From contig JAFYXM010000010.1 of NCBI GenBank assembly GCA_017546175.1, positions 186,001 through 250,000 on the forward strand: 64,000 nucleotides of DNA, in the 5' to 3' direction. This stretch comes from Elusimicrobiaceae bacterium. Lineage in GTDB: Bacteria; Elusimicrobiota; Elusimicrobia; Elusimicrobiales; Elusimicrobiaceae. The translations under genes and the position numbers were made by a program. Position 1 is the first letter of the stretch. Each line of letters begins with the position of its first letter. This document shows positions 8,332-16,966 of this stretch, one piece after another. Under the pieces are notes generated by a model. It did not search any database. It was not told the origin of the DNA and saw only the letters and a list, made by a program, of their open reading frames with translations.

Positions 8332-9480
8332 ATGGAACAGCCTTTTATCTCCCTAGATTTTGGCAGCGGACAAATTTCGGCCGTGCTGAGTGTGTATGAC
8401 GAACAAACGCTTTCGTGCCGCGTTCGCCATGCTTTGCGTGAGCCGTGCCCGTCCGTCAACGGTTGCTATATCTTGGACTTTGATAAAACGGTACGCTGTT
8501 TAAATAAAATCTTTAGCCAATTACAGGAATATGTAGATTTTACCCCTACCATTTCCGTGGGGCTTAGAGGTGATTTTTTAAGTTTTCGTCGCTCGGGCGG
8601 TTTTAAACCCATTGAAAGCAAAGACCAAATCATCACTGCCAAAGATTTGCATGAGGTGTTGGATAATTCCGTCCCAATCAATCTAAGCGAAACGCTGGAA
8701 GTGGTGGACCTGTTGGCCCAATCTTACACCATAGATGGTAATACAGGTGTACAAAACCCCGTTGGCCTACAGGGCAACTGCTTAGAAGCGGAAACCTTTT
8801 TATCCTTGGGTCTTAAAACACATTTAAACAATTTAAACCGCGTGTTGGCAGCCGCCGGTTGTGAAGATTTTGAAGCCGTCCCCACCATATTGGCTCTAGC
8901 TCACCAAGTGCTTAAACCCGAAGAAAAAAAAGCCTCTTTGCTGCTCTTAGACATCGGTGCGCAAAACAGCTCTGCCTTGCTCTACCACAAAGGCGTGATA
9001 GAGGCCGCGTGGGAAATACCGCAAGGGGCCGATATTGTGGCACAAGAAGTAGCCGAAGTATTGCAAAACGACCTTAGCGAAGCTAAAGCCCTGTTGAAAG
9101 ATTATACCTACGGGGATGATGAAGTAATGGACGATTTACTGGATGAGGCAGGGGCCAAACTTTTGCAAACCTTACGCAAGAGCTTAATTTTGGAGCCGCG
9201 CTACGTAAAATATGCTCCGTCTTTAGTGGTATTAACGGGTGGAGGCAGCGGCCTGCATGTGAAAAATGCCGCTCAAAAAGCCTTGGGTGTGCGCCGCGCC
9301 AAGCTGGCCGGCTTGGACCATTTAATTGCCGACGGGGAAGAAATGCTCGCTGCGCAATACACTTCTGCTTTGGCCTTGGCTCTGCACTCACAACAGCACG
9401 GCGGACGCAAACTGTCTTCGCCCAAAGAAAAAGCAAGCGGCCTGTTAGACCGCATGCTTTCTAAATTGGGACTCAATTAA
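8332..9480 (+). CDS. ftsA: FtsA-like actin-fold ATPase
   Basis: 382 residues (family usually about 400-430). FtsA tethers FtsZ to the inner membrane and recruits the divisome. Visible are phosphate-1 (SLDFGSGQISAVL), the FtsA-specific 1C/SHS2 segment (AQSYTIDGNTGVQNPVGLQG), phosphate-2 (LLLLDIGAQNSSALLY), the adenosine motif (VVLTGGGSGLH), and a C-terminal amphipathic helix (LLDRMLSKLGL) like the membrane-targeting sequence. The 1C segment favours FtsA over PilM or MreB. No ftsZ, ftsQ or mur genes lie nearby, so it is either an orphan division gene or a divergent paralogue. No Shine-Dalgarno is present; an extended -10 (TGaTAAAAT) ends 6 nt before the ATG. Confidence 0.75.
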   Translation: MEQPFISLDFGSGQISAVLSVYDEQTLSCRVRHALREPCPSVNGCYILDFDKTVRCLNKIFSQLQEYVDFTPTISVGLRGDFLSFRRSGGFKPIESKDQIITAKDLHEVLDNSVPINLSETLEVVDLLAQSYTIDGNTGVQNPVGLQGNCLEAETFLSLGLKTHLNNLNRVLAAAGCEDFEAVPTILALAHQVLKPEEKKASLLLLDIGAQNSSALLYHKGVIEAAWEIPQGADIVAQEVAEVLQNDLSEAKALLKDYTYGDDEVMDDLLDEAGAKLLQTLRKSLILEPRYVKYAPSLVVLTGGGSGLHVKNAAQKALGVRRAKLAGLDHLIADGEEMLAAQYTSALALALHSQQHGGRKLSSPKEKASGLLDRMLSKLGLN

Positions 9481-9597
9481 AGATTAAGAATAGCCGTGAG
9501 CCCCGACGTTAAAGCCTATATCTGTGCCTAGAGGCCCCAATATCCCAATTTCTCATATCGGGTTTCGTACGCTAATCGTTTCAGCTGAAAAAGCTGC
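9481..9597. other. Intergenic spacer between convergent ftsA-like and etfA genes
   Basis: 117 bp. I see no reading frame, no strong hairpin with a T-run and no repeat. A short CAGCTGAAAAAGCTG inverted repeat (about 9582-9596) near the etfA stop is the only structure. Confidence 0.4.
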
Positions 9598-10587
9598 TTA
9601 TTTATCCAAAGCCTCCAGCATGGCGGGAATCACTTCATACAAATCTCCCTCCACCGCATAATGTGCCATTTTCATGATAGGAGCGTCGGGGTCTTTGTTA
9701 ATAGCCACCAACACATCCGCTCCGCTACAGCCGGCCATGTGTTGAATCTGCCCCGAAATACCGCAGGCAATATAGAGTTTAGGCTTTACCGTTCTGCCCG
9801 TCAGACCGATTTGGCGGCGATACTCAATCCACCCATTATCCACCGGCGCGCGAGAAGCAGCCACCGCACCGCCTAAACGGGCGGCTAATTTACCCAGCAG
9901 CTCAAAGCCTTCGGCCTTGCCCACACCGCGTCCGCCGGCTACAATAACGTCCGTTTCTGACAAATCTAACCCTTCACCTTCACTTTTAATAAACTTTAAA
10001 AACTTAGCCAAAGACGTATATTTTTGACCGTCAAAAGCAAACTCTACCACTTCGCCGTTTTTCCCCTCGGTTTTAGGCGCTCTGGGGTAGGACATAGGGC
10101 GCAAAGAGCACATCTCGGGGCGAGTACGCGCACAAGTAATAGTAGCCATCAAATTGCCGCCAAAAGTAGGGCGAGTGGCGTGTAATTGTCCGTCTTCTTT
10201 ATTAATTACCACTTCCGTAGCATCAGCCGTCAAACCCGTTGCGGCAAAAATAGCGGTTTTGGCAGACAAAGAGCGGCCTAAATTGGTGGCGGGAAGTAAA
10301 AATTTATTAGGCTTATAAGCCTGTATCATACCGTTTAAAGTCTTGGCATAGATATCGTCTATATAGTTCTCCAGTTCGGGCGCGTCGCACACGTACACGA
10401 CCTCAGCTCCGTGGTCAAACAAATCTTGGGCCAATTTTTTCACCTCTTTTCCCAACAGCACGGCACACAATTTTTCGCCCAAATCTTCGGCTAAACTTTT
10501 TCCTGCCGTCAAAAGCTCATAAGCGGTCGGGCTTATTTTACCTTGGGAAACTTCTGCCAAAATCCATACATTTTTCCATTCGTTCAT
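9598..10587 (-). CDS. etfA: Electron transfer flavoprotein alpha subunit
   Basis: 329 residues, full length. EtfA carries the FAD that moves electrons between an acyl-CoA dehydrogenase and the next carrier. The C-terminal FAD domain is easily read: GGRGVGKAEGFELL, then the SRAPVDNGW segment, GLTGRTVKPKLYIACGISG, QHMAGCSGADVLVAINKDPDAPI, and the final Asp-rich helix. The N-terminal part has the alpha/beta ETF fold. It is the last gene of the operon, 12 nt after etfB. The conserved 'GISGQIQHMAG' loop is intact, so the subunit should be functional. Confidence 0.96.
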   Translation of the reverse strand: MNEWKNVWILAEVSQGKISPTAYELLTAGKSLAEDLGEKLCAVLLGKEVKKLAQDLFDHGAEVVYVCDAPELENYIDDIYAKTLNGMIQAYKPNKFLLPATNLGRSLSAKTAIFAATGLTADATEVVINKEDGQLHATRPTFGGNLMATITCARTRPEMCSLRPMSYPRAPKTEGKNGEVVEFAFDGQKYTSLAKFLKFIKSEGEGLDLSETDVIVAGGRGVGKAEGFELLGKLAARLGGAVAASRAPVDNGWIEYRRQIGLTGRTVKPKLYIACGISGQIQHMAGCSGADVLVAINKDPDAPIMKMAHYAVEGDLYEVIPAMLEALDK

Positions 10588-10599
10588 AAATAAACCCTC

Positions 10600-11397
10600 T
10601 TAAATATATTTGTTTTCCTTAAGCATTTCCACCAATTTGGCGGCTTTTTCTCTGGCATTGGCACCCTCTACCACTACGGCATTGGTACTGCGCGTAGGAG
10701 AGAAAGATTTGACCACGCGGGTCGGGCAGTTTTTAATACCCAGCTTGTTTTTGTCCGCGGCGATATCCTCAGCCGTCCATTTTACCACTTCGGCGCGTTT
10801 GGCGGCCATGCGGCCTTTGATACTGCGCACGCGGGGATTGCTGATTTCTTTGACCACGCTGATTACGCACGGAAAAGGCAATTCAATTACATCAGTACCG
10901 GCCTCGGTCAAGCGTTCCACCGTCAAGCTGTTTTCACTTACCGCAAGCACTTTTTTGACAAAGGCGGCATTAGGCCAGTTCAGCCAAGCGGAAATTTGCG
11001 GCCCGATGTGGCCTGTGTCGCTGTCGTTAGTTTGCTTGCCGCAAATAATGACGTCTATTTTCTCTAACTCATCAATTTTTCCAGCCCCTTTAGCCAAGGC
11101 ATAACTGGTGGACCATGTGTCCGAACCGGCAAAAGCCACGTCAGAAAGTTGATACACTTTATCGGCACCGCGGGCAATACTCTCACGCAATACGTTTTCT
11201 GCTGCGGGAGGGCCCATGGTAATCACAGACACACTGCCGCCCATTTGCTCTTTAAGCACCACCGCTTCTTCCAAGGCATACTCATCAAACGGGTTCATGG
11301 CGCTTTCGGCACCGGAACGAATTAAACAGCCCGTCACGGGATCAATTTTTACATTATCAGATTTCGGGGTTTGTTTTACGCAGGCTAAAATGTGCAT
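10600..11397 (-). CDS. etfB: Electron transfer flavoprotein beta subunit
   Basis: 265 residues. The start at 11397 (MHILACVKQTPKS) is chosen for AAGGAGAG just upstream and for the family N-terminus. Typical elements: the VKQTPKS opening, NPFDEYALEEAVVLKE, and the nucleotide-site region of the beta subunit (CGKQTNDSDTGHIGPQISAWLNWP). It pairs with EtfA and receives electrons from the dehydrogenase encoded directly upstream; its ATG starts 1 nt after that gene's stop. Bcd-linked EtfAB pairs of anaerobes can bifurcate electrons from NADH to ferredoxin. That role is plausible here but is not shown by sequence alone. Confidence 0.96.
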   Translation of the reverse strand: MHILACVKQTPKSDNVKIDPVTGCLIRSGAESAMNPFDEYALEEAVVLKEQMGGSVSVITMGPPAAENVLRESIARGADKVYQLSDVAFAGSDTWSTSYALAKGAGKIDELEKIDVIICGKQTNDSDTGHIGPQISAWLNWPNAAFVKKVLAVSENSLTVERLTEAGTDVIELPFPCVISVVKEISNPRVRSIKGRMAAKRAEVVKWTAEDIAADKNKLGIKNCPTRVVKSFSPTRSTNAVVVEGANAREKAAKLVEMLKENKYI

Positions 11398-11398
11398 A

Positions 11399-12628
11399 TT
11401 ACTCTCCTTTGGCGGCATATTCTTTGATCAAAGCCGCAATGATTTCATTTTTCTGAATGTGCACCGTACCTTCATAAATTTGGGTAATCTTGGCATCGCG
11501 CATATATTTTTCAAGCGGAAAATCGCGCATATAGGCCACACCGCCGCACAGGGTCACACATTCGTCAGCCACTTCCATGGCCGTGTTGGCGCAGAAAAGC
11601 TTGGCCATGGCACTGTATTTGGTCCAGCGTACCCCTTTTAATTTTTTCAATTCATCATGCACGGTAGTACCGTTTTCCAAAGCGGCTTTTACCGCCGGTA
11701 AAAATTCTTCGTCCATGCGGTGCGTCAAGTTGTACACCATAGCACGGCCTGCCTCGGTTTTAGCAGCCAGCTCAGCCACTTTGTGAGCCAAAGCTTGAAA
11801 GGTAATAATCGGCTGACCGAATTGTTTGCGGGTGCGCAAATAAGGCACGGTTTCGTCCAATGCCCCTTGGGCAATACCCACCGCTTGCGCCGCTACCCCC
11901 GGACGGGAATAGTCCAAGGTTTCCTGCACATACAAAAGGCCGCGGCCCTCAGAGCCCAACAGGTTTTCTTTCGGAACGCGCACATTTTCAAAAATCAGCT
12001 CATAGGTGGGATTGGTGCGAATACCCATTTTTTCTTCTTTTTTACCGAAGCTAAAACCGGGGGTTCCTTTTTCAATGACCAAAAGAGAAATACCGCGCGC
12101 TCCGCGGGAAGGGTTGGTATTGACGGCTACGGTATAAAAATCGGCTTCTTTGCCGGTAGAAATAAAATGTTTGGTACCGTTGACGATATAATAATCGCCG
12201 TCCTTAATGGCGGTAGTTTTTAAAGCACTGGCATCGGAGCCGGCCTCCGGCTCGGTCAGCGCAAAAGCCCACAATTTTTTACCGCTGGCAAGGTCATAAC
12301 ACCAGCGTTCTCTTTGTTCTGCCGTGGCAGCTAAAAACATCGGAATGGCCCCCAAAGCCGTTGTGCCGGGGGTCAGAGCAAGGCCTGCACACACGCGTGA
12401 AAATTCTTCAAAGGCCATGGCAAGGCAAGTAATTCCCCCGCCTAAACCGCCGTATTTTTCCGGCAGCCACACGCCAAACATACCGCTTTTGCGGAACTCT
12501 TCTAAAATCTCAGGGGAAAACTCTTCCTTGGCGTCCATTTCGGCCCGAACGGGTTTTAGTTTTTTCTGGGCAAATTCACGCGTGGCGTTTAAGGTTTCCT
12601 GCTCCATTTCATTGATGGCGTAGTCCAT
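11399..12628 (-). CDS. Acyl-CoA dehydrogenase (butyryl-CoA dehydrogenase-like)
   Basis: 409 residues, slightly longer than the usual ~380. The FAD enzyme interconverts an acyl-CoA and its 2,3-enoyl-CoA. Signatures: N-terminal helical domain with the KYGGLGGG loop, ALTEPEAGSDASALKTTA (FAD/substrate loop), and the C-terminal base region ITQIYEGTVHIQKNEI, where the Glu of YEGT is the usual catalytic base in short-chain enzymes. A ~30-residue insertion (about 310-345, TVHDELKKLKGVRWTK) is not typical. It lies in an operon with etfB and etfA, its natural redox partners. No thiolase, hydroxyacyl-CoA dehydrogenase or crotonase is in the window, so the substrate cannot be fixed. Confidence 0.92.
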   Translation of the reverse strand: MDYAINEMEQETLNATREFAQKKLKPVRAEMDAKEEFSPEILEEFRKSGMFGVWLPEKYGGLGGGITCLAMAFEEFSRVCAGLALTPGTTALGAIPMFLAATAEQRERWCYDLASGKKLWAFALTEPEAGSDASALKTTAIKDGDYYIVNGTKHFISTGKEADFYTVAVNTNPSRGARGISLLVIEKGTPGFSFGKKEEKMGIRTNPTYELIFENVRVPKENLLGSEGRGLLYVQETLDYSRPGVAAQAVGIAQGALDETVPYLRTRKQFGQPIITFQALAHKVAELAAKTEAGRAMVYNLTHRMDEEFLPAVKAALENGTTVHDELKKLKGVRWTKYSAMAKLFCANTAMEVADECVTLCGGVAYMRDFPLEKYMRDAKITQIYEGTVHIQKNEIIAALIKEYAAKGE

Positions 12629-13866
12629 TATTTATGCTCCCCCTTGGGTTGGAATTTACGACGGGAATTAAATTTTTTCCGGCGGAAAAACTTTTTGTGT
12701 GTCTTTTGTTTTTTCGATGCTAAAGAGCGGTAAAGCTGCTCTTGACGGCGAATCATGACAGGCACGGTAAATTCGCCAAAATCTCTGCGATCAATATTTT
12801 GTTTAAAGCGCTCGCGCAAGCCATTGTTACGAAGCAAAGTGCGGATTTTTTCTGCCAAGGCAGAAATATCGTTCACTTTGACTAAAAAACCGGTACGATT
12901 GTCGGTTATCACTTCACTGATGCCGTCCACGTCATAACATACGGACGGTACTTTGTGCGCTTGGGCTTCCAATAAAGACATCGGCACCCCTTCACGCAAA
13001 GACGTGCTGGCGTAGACGTCGCTAATAGCCAAAAGTTCATCGGTATCACCGCGCCAACCGGGGAAAATAATTTGCTTTTCCACCCCCAAGTGTTTAGCCA
13101 AATTGGTAGCGGCAGTTTTTAATTCTCCGTCTCCGGTATAAATAAAATACACATTTTTCATTTTGCCCAACACTTTGTAAGCGGCCAGTACAAAATGAAG
13201 CGGATTTTTAAGCGGTTTGAAGTTGGCAATGGCTAAAACCACACGCGCGGTGGCGGGAATTTTTAAGGAAGTTTTTTTAGCGTTCGGATTGAAATTGGAG
13301 GGTAGTTTACGCTCAAACTCAATACCGGCGCGGATAATCTCGCTCTTGACCCCTTTGCCGATGCCCAGTTGAGCAGCTTCGGCGGCATTTTTCTTGGAAA
13401 CAAATACCAAAGCATCGGTCATAGAAGAGCAAAATTTTTCCGTTTTGACAAAGAAATTAAAATGTTTTTTACCGTGTTCTTTGGCAAATCCTAAACCATG
13501 AAAAGTATGCACTACCTTGGCTTTACGGTAAAAAATGCGCGCCGCGATTCGGCCCAAAATACCGGCCTTGGGGGCATTGGTATGCACGATATGCGGGCGA
13601 AGTTTGCGCATCAAAAGGCCCATTTGAATAACGGCCAAAGCATCGTGCAAGCAATAGCGCGGGCGCACATCATGACGCAAAGCAGGAATAAAATGCAGGT
13701 TTTTAAACTCTCTTTTTACCTTTCCGTCTAAACGTCCGCCTTTTCCGGCTGCCAAATGAGCTTCAAACTCACGCTTATCCAAGCGCTTAATCGTAGTAAG
13801 CACGCTGTTTTGCGCACCGCCCTGATCAAGTGCGGTGATAAAATACAGAATTCTTGTTTTTTCCAT
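12628..13866 (-). CDS. GT4 family glycosyltransferase
   Basis: 412 residues with two Rossmann-like domains (GT-B fold). The N-terminal acceptor domain starts with ILYFITALDQGGAQNSV, typical of GT4 enzymes acting on lipid- or polymer-linked glycans; HTNAPKAGILGR and VVHTFHGLGF follow. The C-terminal donor domain has FPGWRGDTDELLAISDVYASTSLREGVPMSLLEAQA, in which EGVPMSLLE is the EX7E nucleotide-sugar motif. The last ~40 residues are strongly basic (KKQKTHKKFFRRKKF), suggesting contact with the inner membrane. Both ends overlap neighbours by one base (TAATG), so it is translated as part of the SpoIID-like/Acd/Etf operon. Donor and acceptor are unknown. Confidence 0.88.
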   Translation of the reverse strand: MEKTRILYFITALDQGGAQNSVLTTIKRLDKREFEAHLAAGKGGRLDGKVKREFKNLHFIPALRHDVRPRYCLHDALAVIQMGLLMRKLRPHIVHTNAPKAGILGRIAARIFYRKAKVVHTFHGLGFAKEHGKKHFNFFVKTEKFCSSMTDALVFVSKKNAAEAAQLGIGKGVKSEIIRAGIEFERKLPSNFNPNAKKTSLKIPATARVVLAIANFKPLKNPLHFVLAAYKVLGKMKNVYFIYTGDGELKTAATNLAKHLGVEKQIIFPGWRGDTDELLAISDVYASTSLREGVPMSLLEAQAHKVPSVCYDVDGISEVITDNRTGFLVKVNDISALAEKIRTLLRNNGLRERFKQNIDRRDFGEFTVPVMIRRQEQLYRSLASKKQKTHKKFFRRKKFNSRRKFQPKGEHK

Positions 13867-16100
13867 TAGTGTACTTCTCCAGTATGGGTATCTAATATAC
13901 GGGCATTCGGGAAGTAATATTTAATAATACCTTGATAATCGCTGCCTCCGCGCGCCAATCCGTCTGCACCGTTCACGCACAGACCGACACCGGTGCCGCT
14001 GTCATAGCCGCGCACCAAAACACGCACCACGTTTTTACCTTTATACATAGGTACAAAGTCAAAAAAGGTGGAACGCATGGTTGCTGCACTAAGGATATAA
14101 CTGACTTCTTGTGCAGTTTGTGCTTCATAAGAGCCTTTACTGCCCGTAAAGCGCATGGCCAGCACGCGCCCATTGGGAGAAAGCTTCGTTGGCGTCATGG
14201 CACGCAACGTGCCGAATTTCCCGCGCGCATTCAAGCGCGCCTGTATATCTTTTGCGTCGTACAAATACATCCATTTCACATCCGCCCATTGGGTTTGGTC
14301 ATGAGGACGAGCATATAAGTCCGCCGGAGGGCTGGAAAGAATATATTTGGACAAATTGGACGGGGAATAGGTGTAGTTGGGGCGGTTTTCCGTATTGGCA
14401 ATTTGGTCATAGCTCACCGTACCGCAAGCACCGTAATAACCCAAATCTGTACCGGAAAGCTCTAACCCGCGGGAAGCTTTGGTCGCTTCCAACATGGCTA
14501 ACACCGTCAGATTGATCCCCTTAAATTTAAAGTAAACATCATTATCGGTAATATGATAAATTTGCTCTTTATTTTTTTCAGCCGCTTCTTTGAGCGCAGC
14601 ACGAAACACCACCGATAATGCCGCCAAAGCCTGCGGATATTGCACCGCCTGCGCCTGCGTAGCCAATAAAGCAGGAATTAAATCTTCGGCATAAACCTCA
14701 TTAATCAGCAACATTCCGTTTTCTTGCGGAATAACGGTCAAAGCCCCTTTAAGCTCTTTATCACTAAAATCGGCAGCAAATAAATCTGTTGCGGCGGCAT
14801 CTTTTACCACCAAAGTTTTAACGTCTTTTTCCGTAGCTATCGTGAACGGACGACGGGAAGAAAACTCCACATGTCCGTGTTTATCTTTTAAATCTACGGC
14901 TTTGGTCTCTGTATTAAACTCCAATGTGCGCGTAACATAGGAAGGAGATTTAAGCACTTCCCCCAATCGCTCACTTTTTACCGTCATAATACCGGAAGGA
15001 ATAATATTGATTTTCTGCAAATGAACAGGCCGCTGCCAACGGTCGGCATACAAAGCCATTTTAATAAGCTCTGATTTTACCGACGGTAAATCTTGCACAA
15101 TCGGGCGGTCCAAGCGTAAGAAAAACAAATAATCTGACAAATTACCCGTTAAATCTTCGGCAAATTTTTTCACTTGTTTTTTGGCCTCTTTATCTGCAGG
15201 ATCTAAACTGTACAAAGTGGAATAAGCCTGAAAAGCGGGCAATTTATTTTGCTTGTTTTTAGCCGATAAGGCGGCTAAGAGCTGCATGGCAGGATAGTTA
15301 TGCGCGTCGTGACTGAGAGACTGCTGCAAAAATACGGGTGCTTGGTAACGGGAAGATTTTTTATCCGCAGCCAAACGGCCCATCATATACGCAGCAAACG
15401 AAATCATATAAGGATCAGAGGTATAAATGTACTGCAAATCAGCCGCCGTTTTTTTGTGGTCTCCTTCAAAATAATAAGCCAAAGCCGTCCCCAGTTTGGC
15501 AGAAGAAGTGTACTCGAAATCTGCTGTCAAAAACAACATATCGGCAAAAGATTTACGCGCTTTTTTATACTTGCCTGCCGCAAACAAAGTCCATCCGCGG
15601 GTCAGCTCAATAAACGGATCCTCCGGTGCTAATCGGGCCGCCTGATCAATGTAAGACAAAGATTGCTTTACCTGGCCGCGTTGTAACGATAAAACAGACA
15701 ACTCCAAATTTGCCAAAGCCGCTACAGATTTATCGGTAGATTTTTCGTAGGATTTATAATAAAAGAAACATTCGTCAGGGTCGGCCGTCAAACATTTCTG
15801 CGCCACGGCGGCCAGCTCAGCCGGTTGGGCATAATTTTGTACAGACGTGTGCAAAATTCTATCATTAAGCTGAAAATCCATACGAGTTACCAAAGAACTT
15901 TTGGTCACCGTACCGGATACAAACCCCTCTCCCTCTTTGACGGCTTGCATACTTTCGGCCACGCCTTCACTTGTGGTAAAGCTGGCATGACCAACCGCCG
16001 GCACAGACTTGACCGCCACAGAAGCGGACCCGTTTTCTGCACGCAAAAAACAAGGGGTAAGCAAAAACAAAACTGACAAAATATAGGCACATTTTCTCAT
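13866..16100 (-). CDS. Exported TPR protein with degenerate SpoIID/LytB domain
   Basis: 744 residues from the ATG at 16100, chosen because it opens a signal peptide (YILSVLFLLTPCFLRA). Residues ~100-330 form TPR-like helical repeats. From ~375 on there is a SpoIID-type domain. SpoIID is a lytic transglycosylase that cuts denuded glycan strands; LytB is an amidase enhancer. The catalytic Glu expected in the GVVPxEM region is not conserved: the aligned stretch reads EVYAEDLIPALLATQ (about 467-481), with Leu in that place. The usual GHGVGMSQ motif reads GTGVGLCVNGADGLARGG (about 703-720), with the His lost. It is probably catalytically dead and may be a peptidoglycan-binding scaffold. First gene of the operon, with a candidate leaderless start. 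Confidence 0.78.
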   Translation of the reverse strand: MRKCAYILSVLFLLTPCFLRAENGSASVAVKSVPAVGHASFTTSEGVAESMQAVKEGEGFVSGTVTKSSLVTRMDFQLNDRILHTSVQNYAQPAELAAVAQKCLTADPDECFFYYKSYEKSTDKSVAALANLELSVLSLQRGQVKQSLSYIDQAARLAPEDPFIELTRGWTLFAAGKYKKARKSFADMLFLTADFEYTSSAKLGTALAYYFEGDHKKTAADLQYIYTSDPYMISFAAYMMGRLAADKKSSRYQAPVFLQQSLSHDAHNYPAMQLLAALSAKNKQNKLPAFQAYSTLYSLDPADKEAKKQVKKFAEDLTGNLSDYLFFLRLDRPIVQDLPSVKSELIKMALYADRWQRPVHLQKINIIPSGIMTVKSERLGEVLKSPSYVTRTLEFNTETKAVDLKDKHGHVEFSSRRPFTIATEKDVKTLVVKDAAATDLFAADFSDKELKGALTVIPQENGMLLINEVYAEDLIPALLATQAQAVQYPQALAALSVVFRAALKEAAEKNKEQIYHITDNDVYFKFKGINLTVLAMLEATKASRGLELSGTDLGYYGACGTVSYDQIANTENRPNYTYSPSNLSKYILSSPPADLYARPHDQTQWADVKWMYLYDAKDIQARLNARGKFGTLRAMTPTKLSPNGRVLAMRFTGSKGSYEAQTAQEVSYILSAATMRSTFFDFVPMYKGKNVVRVLVRGYDSGTGVGLCVNGADGLARGGSDYQGIIKYYFPNARILDTHTGEVH

Positions 16101-16115
16101 ATACAAATTATACCA
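16101..16115 (-). promoter_or_regulatory. Extended -10 six nucleotides before the SpoIID-like ATG
   Basis: Minus strand: TG-G-TATAAT (to 16107), then TTGTAT, then ATG at 16100. There is no Shine-Dalgarno and no convincing -35. The geometry is the same as at 8332, 18343 and 23213. Confidence 0.6.
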
Positions 16116-16259
16116 AATTAGCACCTGCTCTTTAGAGCGAAAAGCGATCCTTTTTTTCACACCTGTATTATTTGCTTTTCATGCAAACCCAAAAAAGCTA
16201 CAATATATCCATCTTTTTAAATACTTCCTCGTATGAGCAAGTAAAAAGGAGAGAACATA

Positions 16260-16913
16260 ATGAAAAAACTGATTCTGTTAGCAAGTGCCGTGTGTTTATT
16301 GTGTGCTGCTTGTACCACTCCGGGTAAACGTACTGCTTGGGGTGCCGGCGGCGGTGCCGCTGTAGGCGCTTTGGCCGGAGCCATCATCGCCAACAATACC
16401 GGCGGACAAAGCCATCAAGGTGCCATCTACGGTGCTTTGGCCGGTGCTGCAGCCGGTGGTTTATTGGGTAATTATTATGACGCCCAAGCCAAAGAATTGG
16501 CCGCCATTGCCGATGTTACCAAAGTAAAAGATGCCAACGGAAAAACCATTCGCTTGGTTATCACCTTGAAAAATGAAATCTTGTTTGAAAGCAGCAACGC
16601 CGCTTTGTCTGCTGCTTCCGTAACGACTTTAAACGATTTGTTGCGCGTACTTAAAAAATACCCCAAAAACAATATCGTGGTAGCCGGTCATACCGATTCT
16701 ACGGGTTCTGACGAACTCAACAATACGTTGTCTGTGCAACGTGCCAAATCTGTGTATGACTATTTGTTGGCTAACAACTTGCAAACCAAAAGTATTCAAT
16801 ACGTAGGTTACGGTGAAACCAGCCCTGTGGCAGACAACTCCACCGCTGCCGGCCGTGCCAAAAACCGCCGTGTAGAACTGTTGATCACCGCTAACGAAAA
16901 AGACTTACAATAA
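16260..16913 (+). CDS. OmpA-family lipoprotein with glycine-zipper
   Basis: 217 residues. Signal peptide II with lipobox LLCAAC (Cys18), so a lipid-anchored protein. Residues ~25-80 are a glycine-zipper (GAGGGAAVGALAGAII, GALAGAAAGGLLG) like those of YiaD/OmpA-type proteins that span or pack against the membrane. Residues ~105-215 form an OmpA-C peptidoglycan-binding domain (FESSNAALSAAS, VVAGHTDSTGSDELNNTLS, RVELLI) with the Asp and Arg that hold diaminopimelate in place. It tethers the outer membrane to peptidoglycan. The ribosome site is AAGGAGAG. A monocistronic unit with its own terminator. Confidence 0.93.
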   Translation: MKKLILLASAVCLLCAACTTPGKRTAWGAGGGAAVGALAGAIIANNTGGQSHQGAIYGALAGAAAGGLLGNYYDAQAKELAAIADVTKVKDANGKTIRLVITLKNEILFESSNAALSAASVTTLNDLLRVLKKYPKNNIVVAGHTDSTGSDELNNTLSVQRAKSVYDYLLANNLQTKSIQYVGYGETSPVADNSTAAGRAKNRRVELLITANEKDLQ

Positions 16914-16925
16914 GTTTTAAAAAAC

Positions 16926-16953
16926 AAAACCCCCGCCGAAGCGGGGGTTTTTT
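16926..16953 (+). terminator. Intrinsic terminator of the OmpA lipoprotein gene
   Basis: Stem AACCCCCGC/GCGGGGGTT with a CGAA loop, followed by a six-T run. An A-run on the other side lets it serve the convergent gene ending at 16967 too. Confidence 0.85.
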
Positions 16954-16966
16954 ATTGGCTAAAGTC

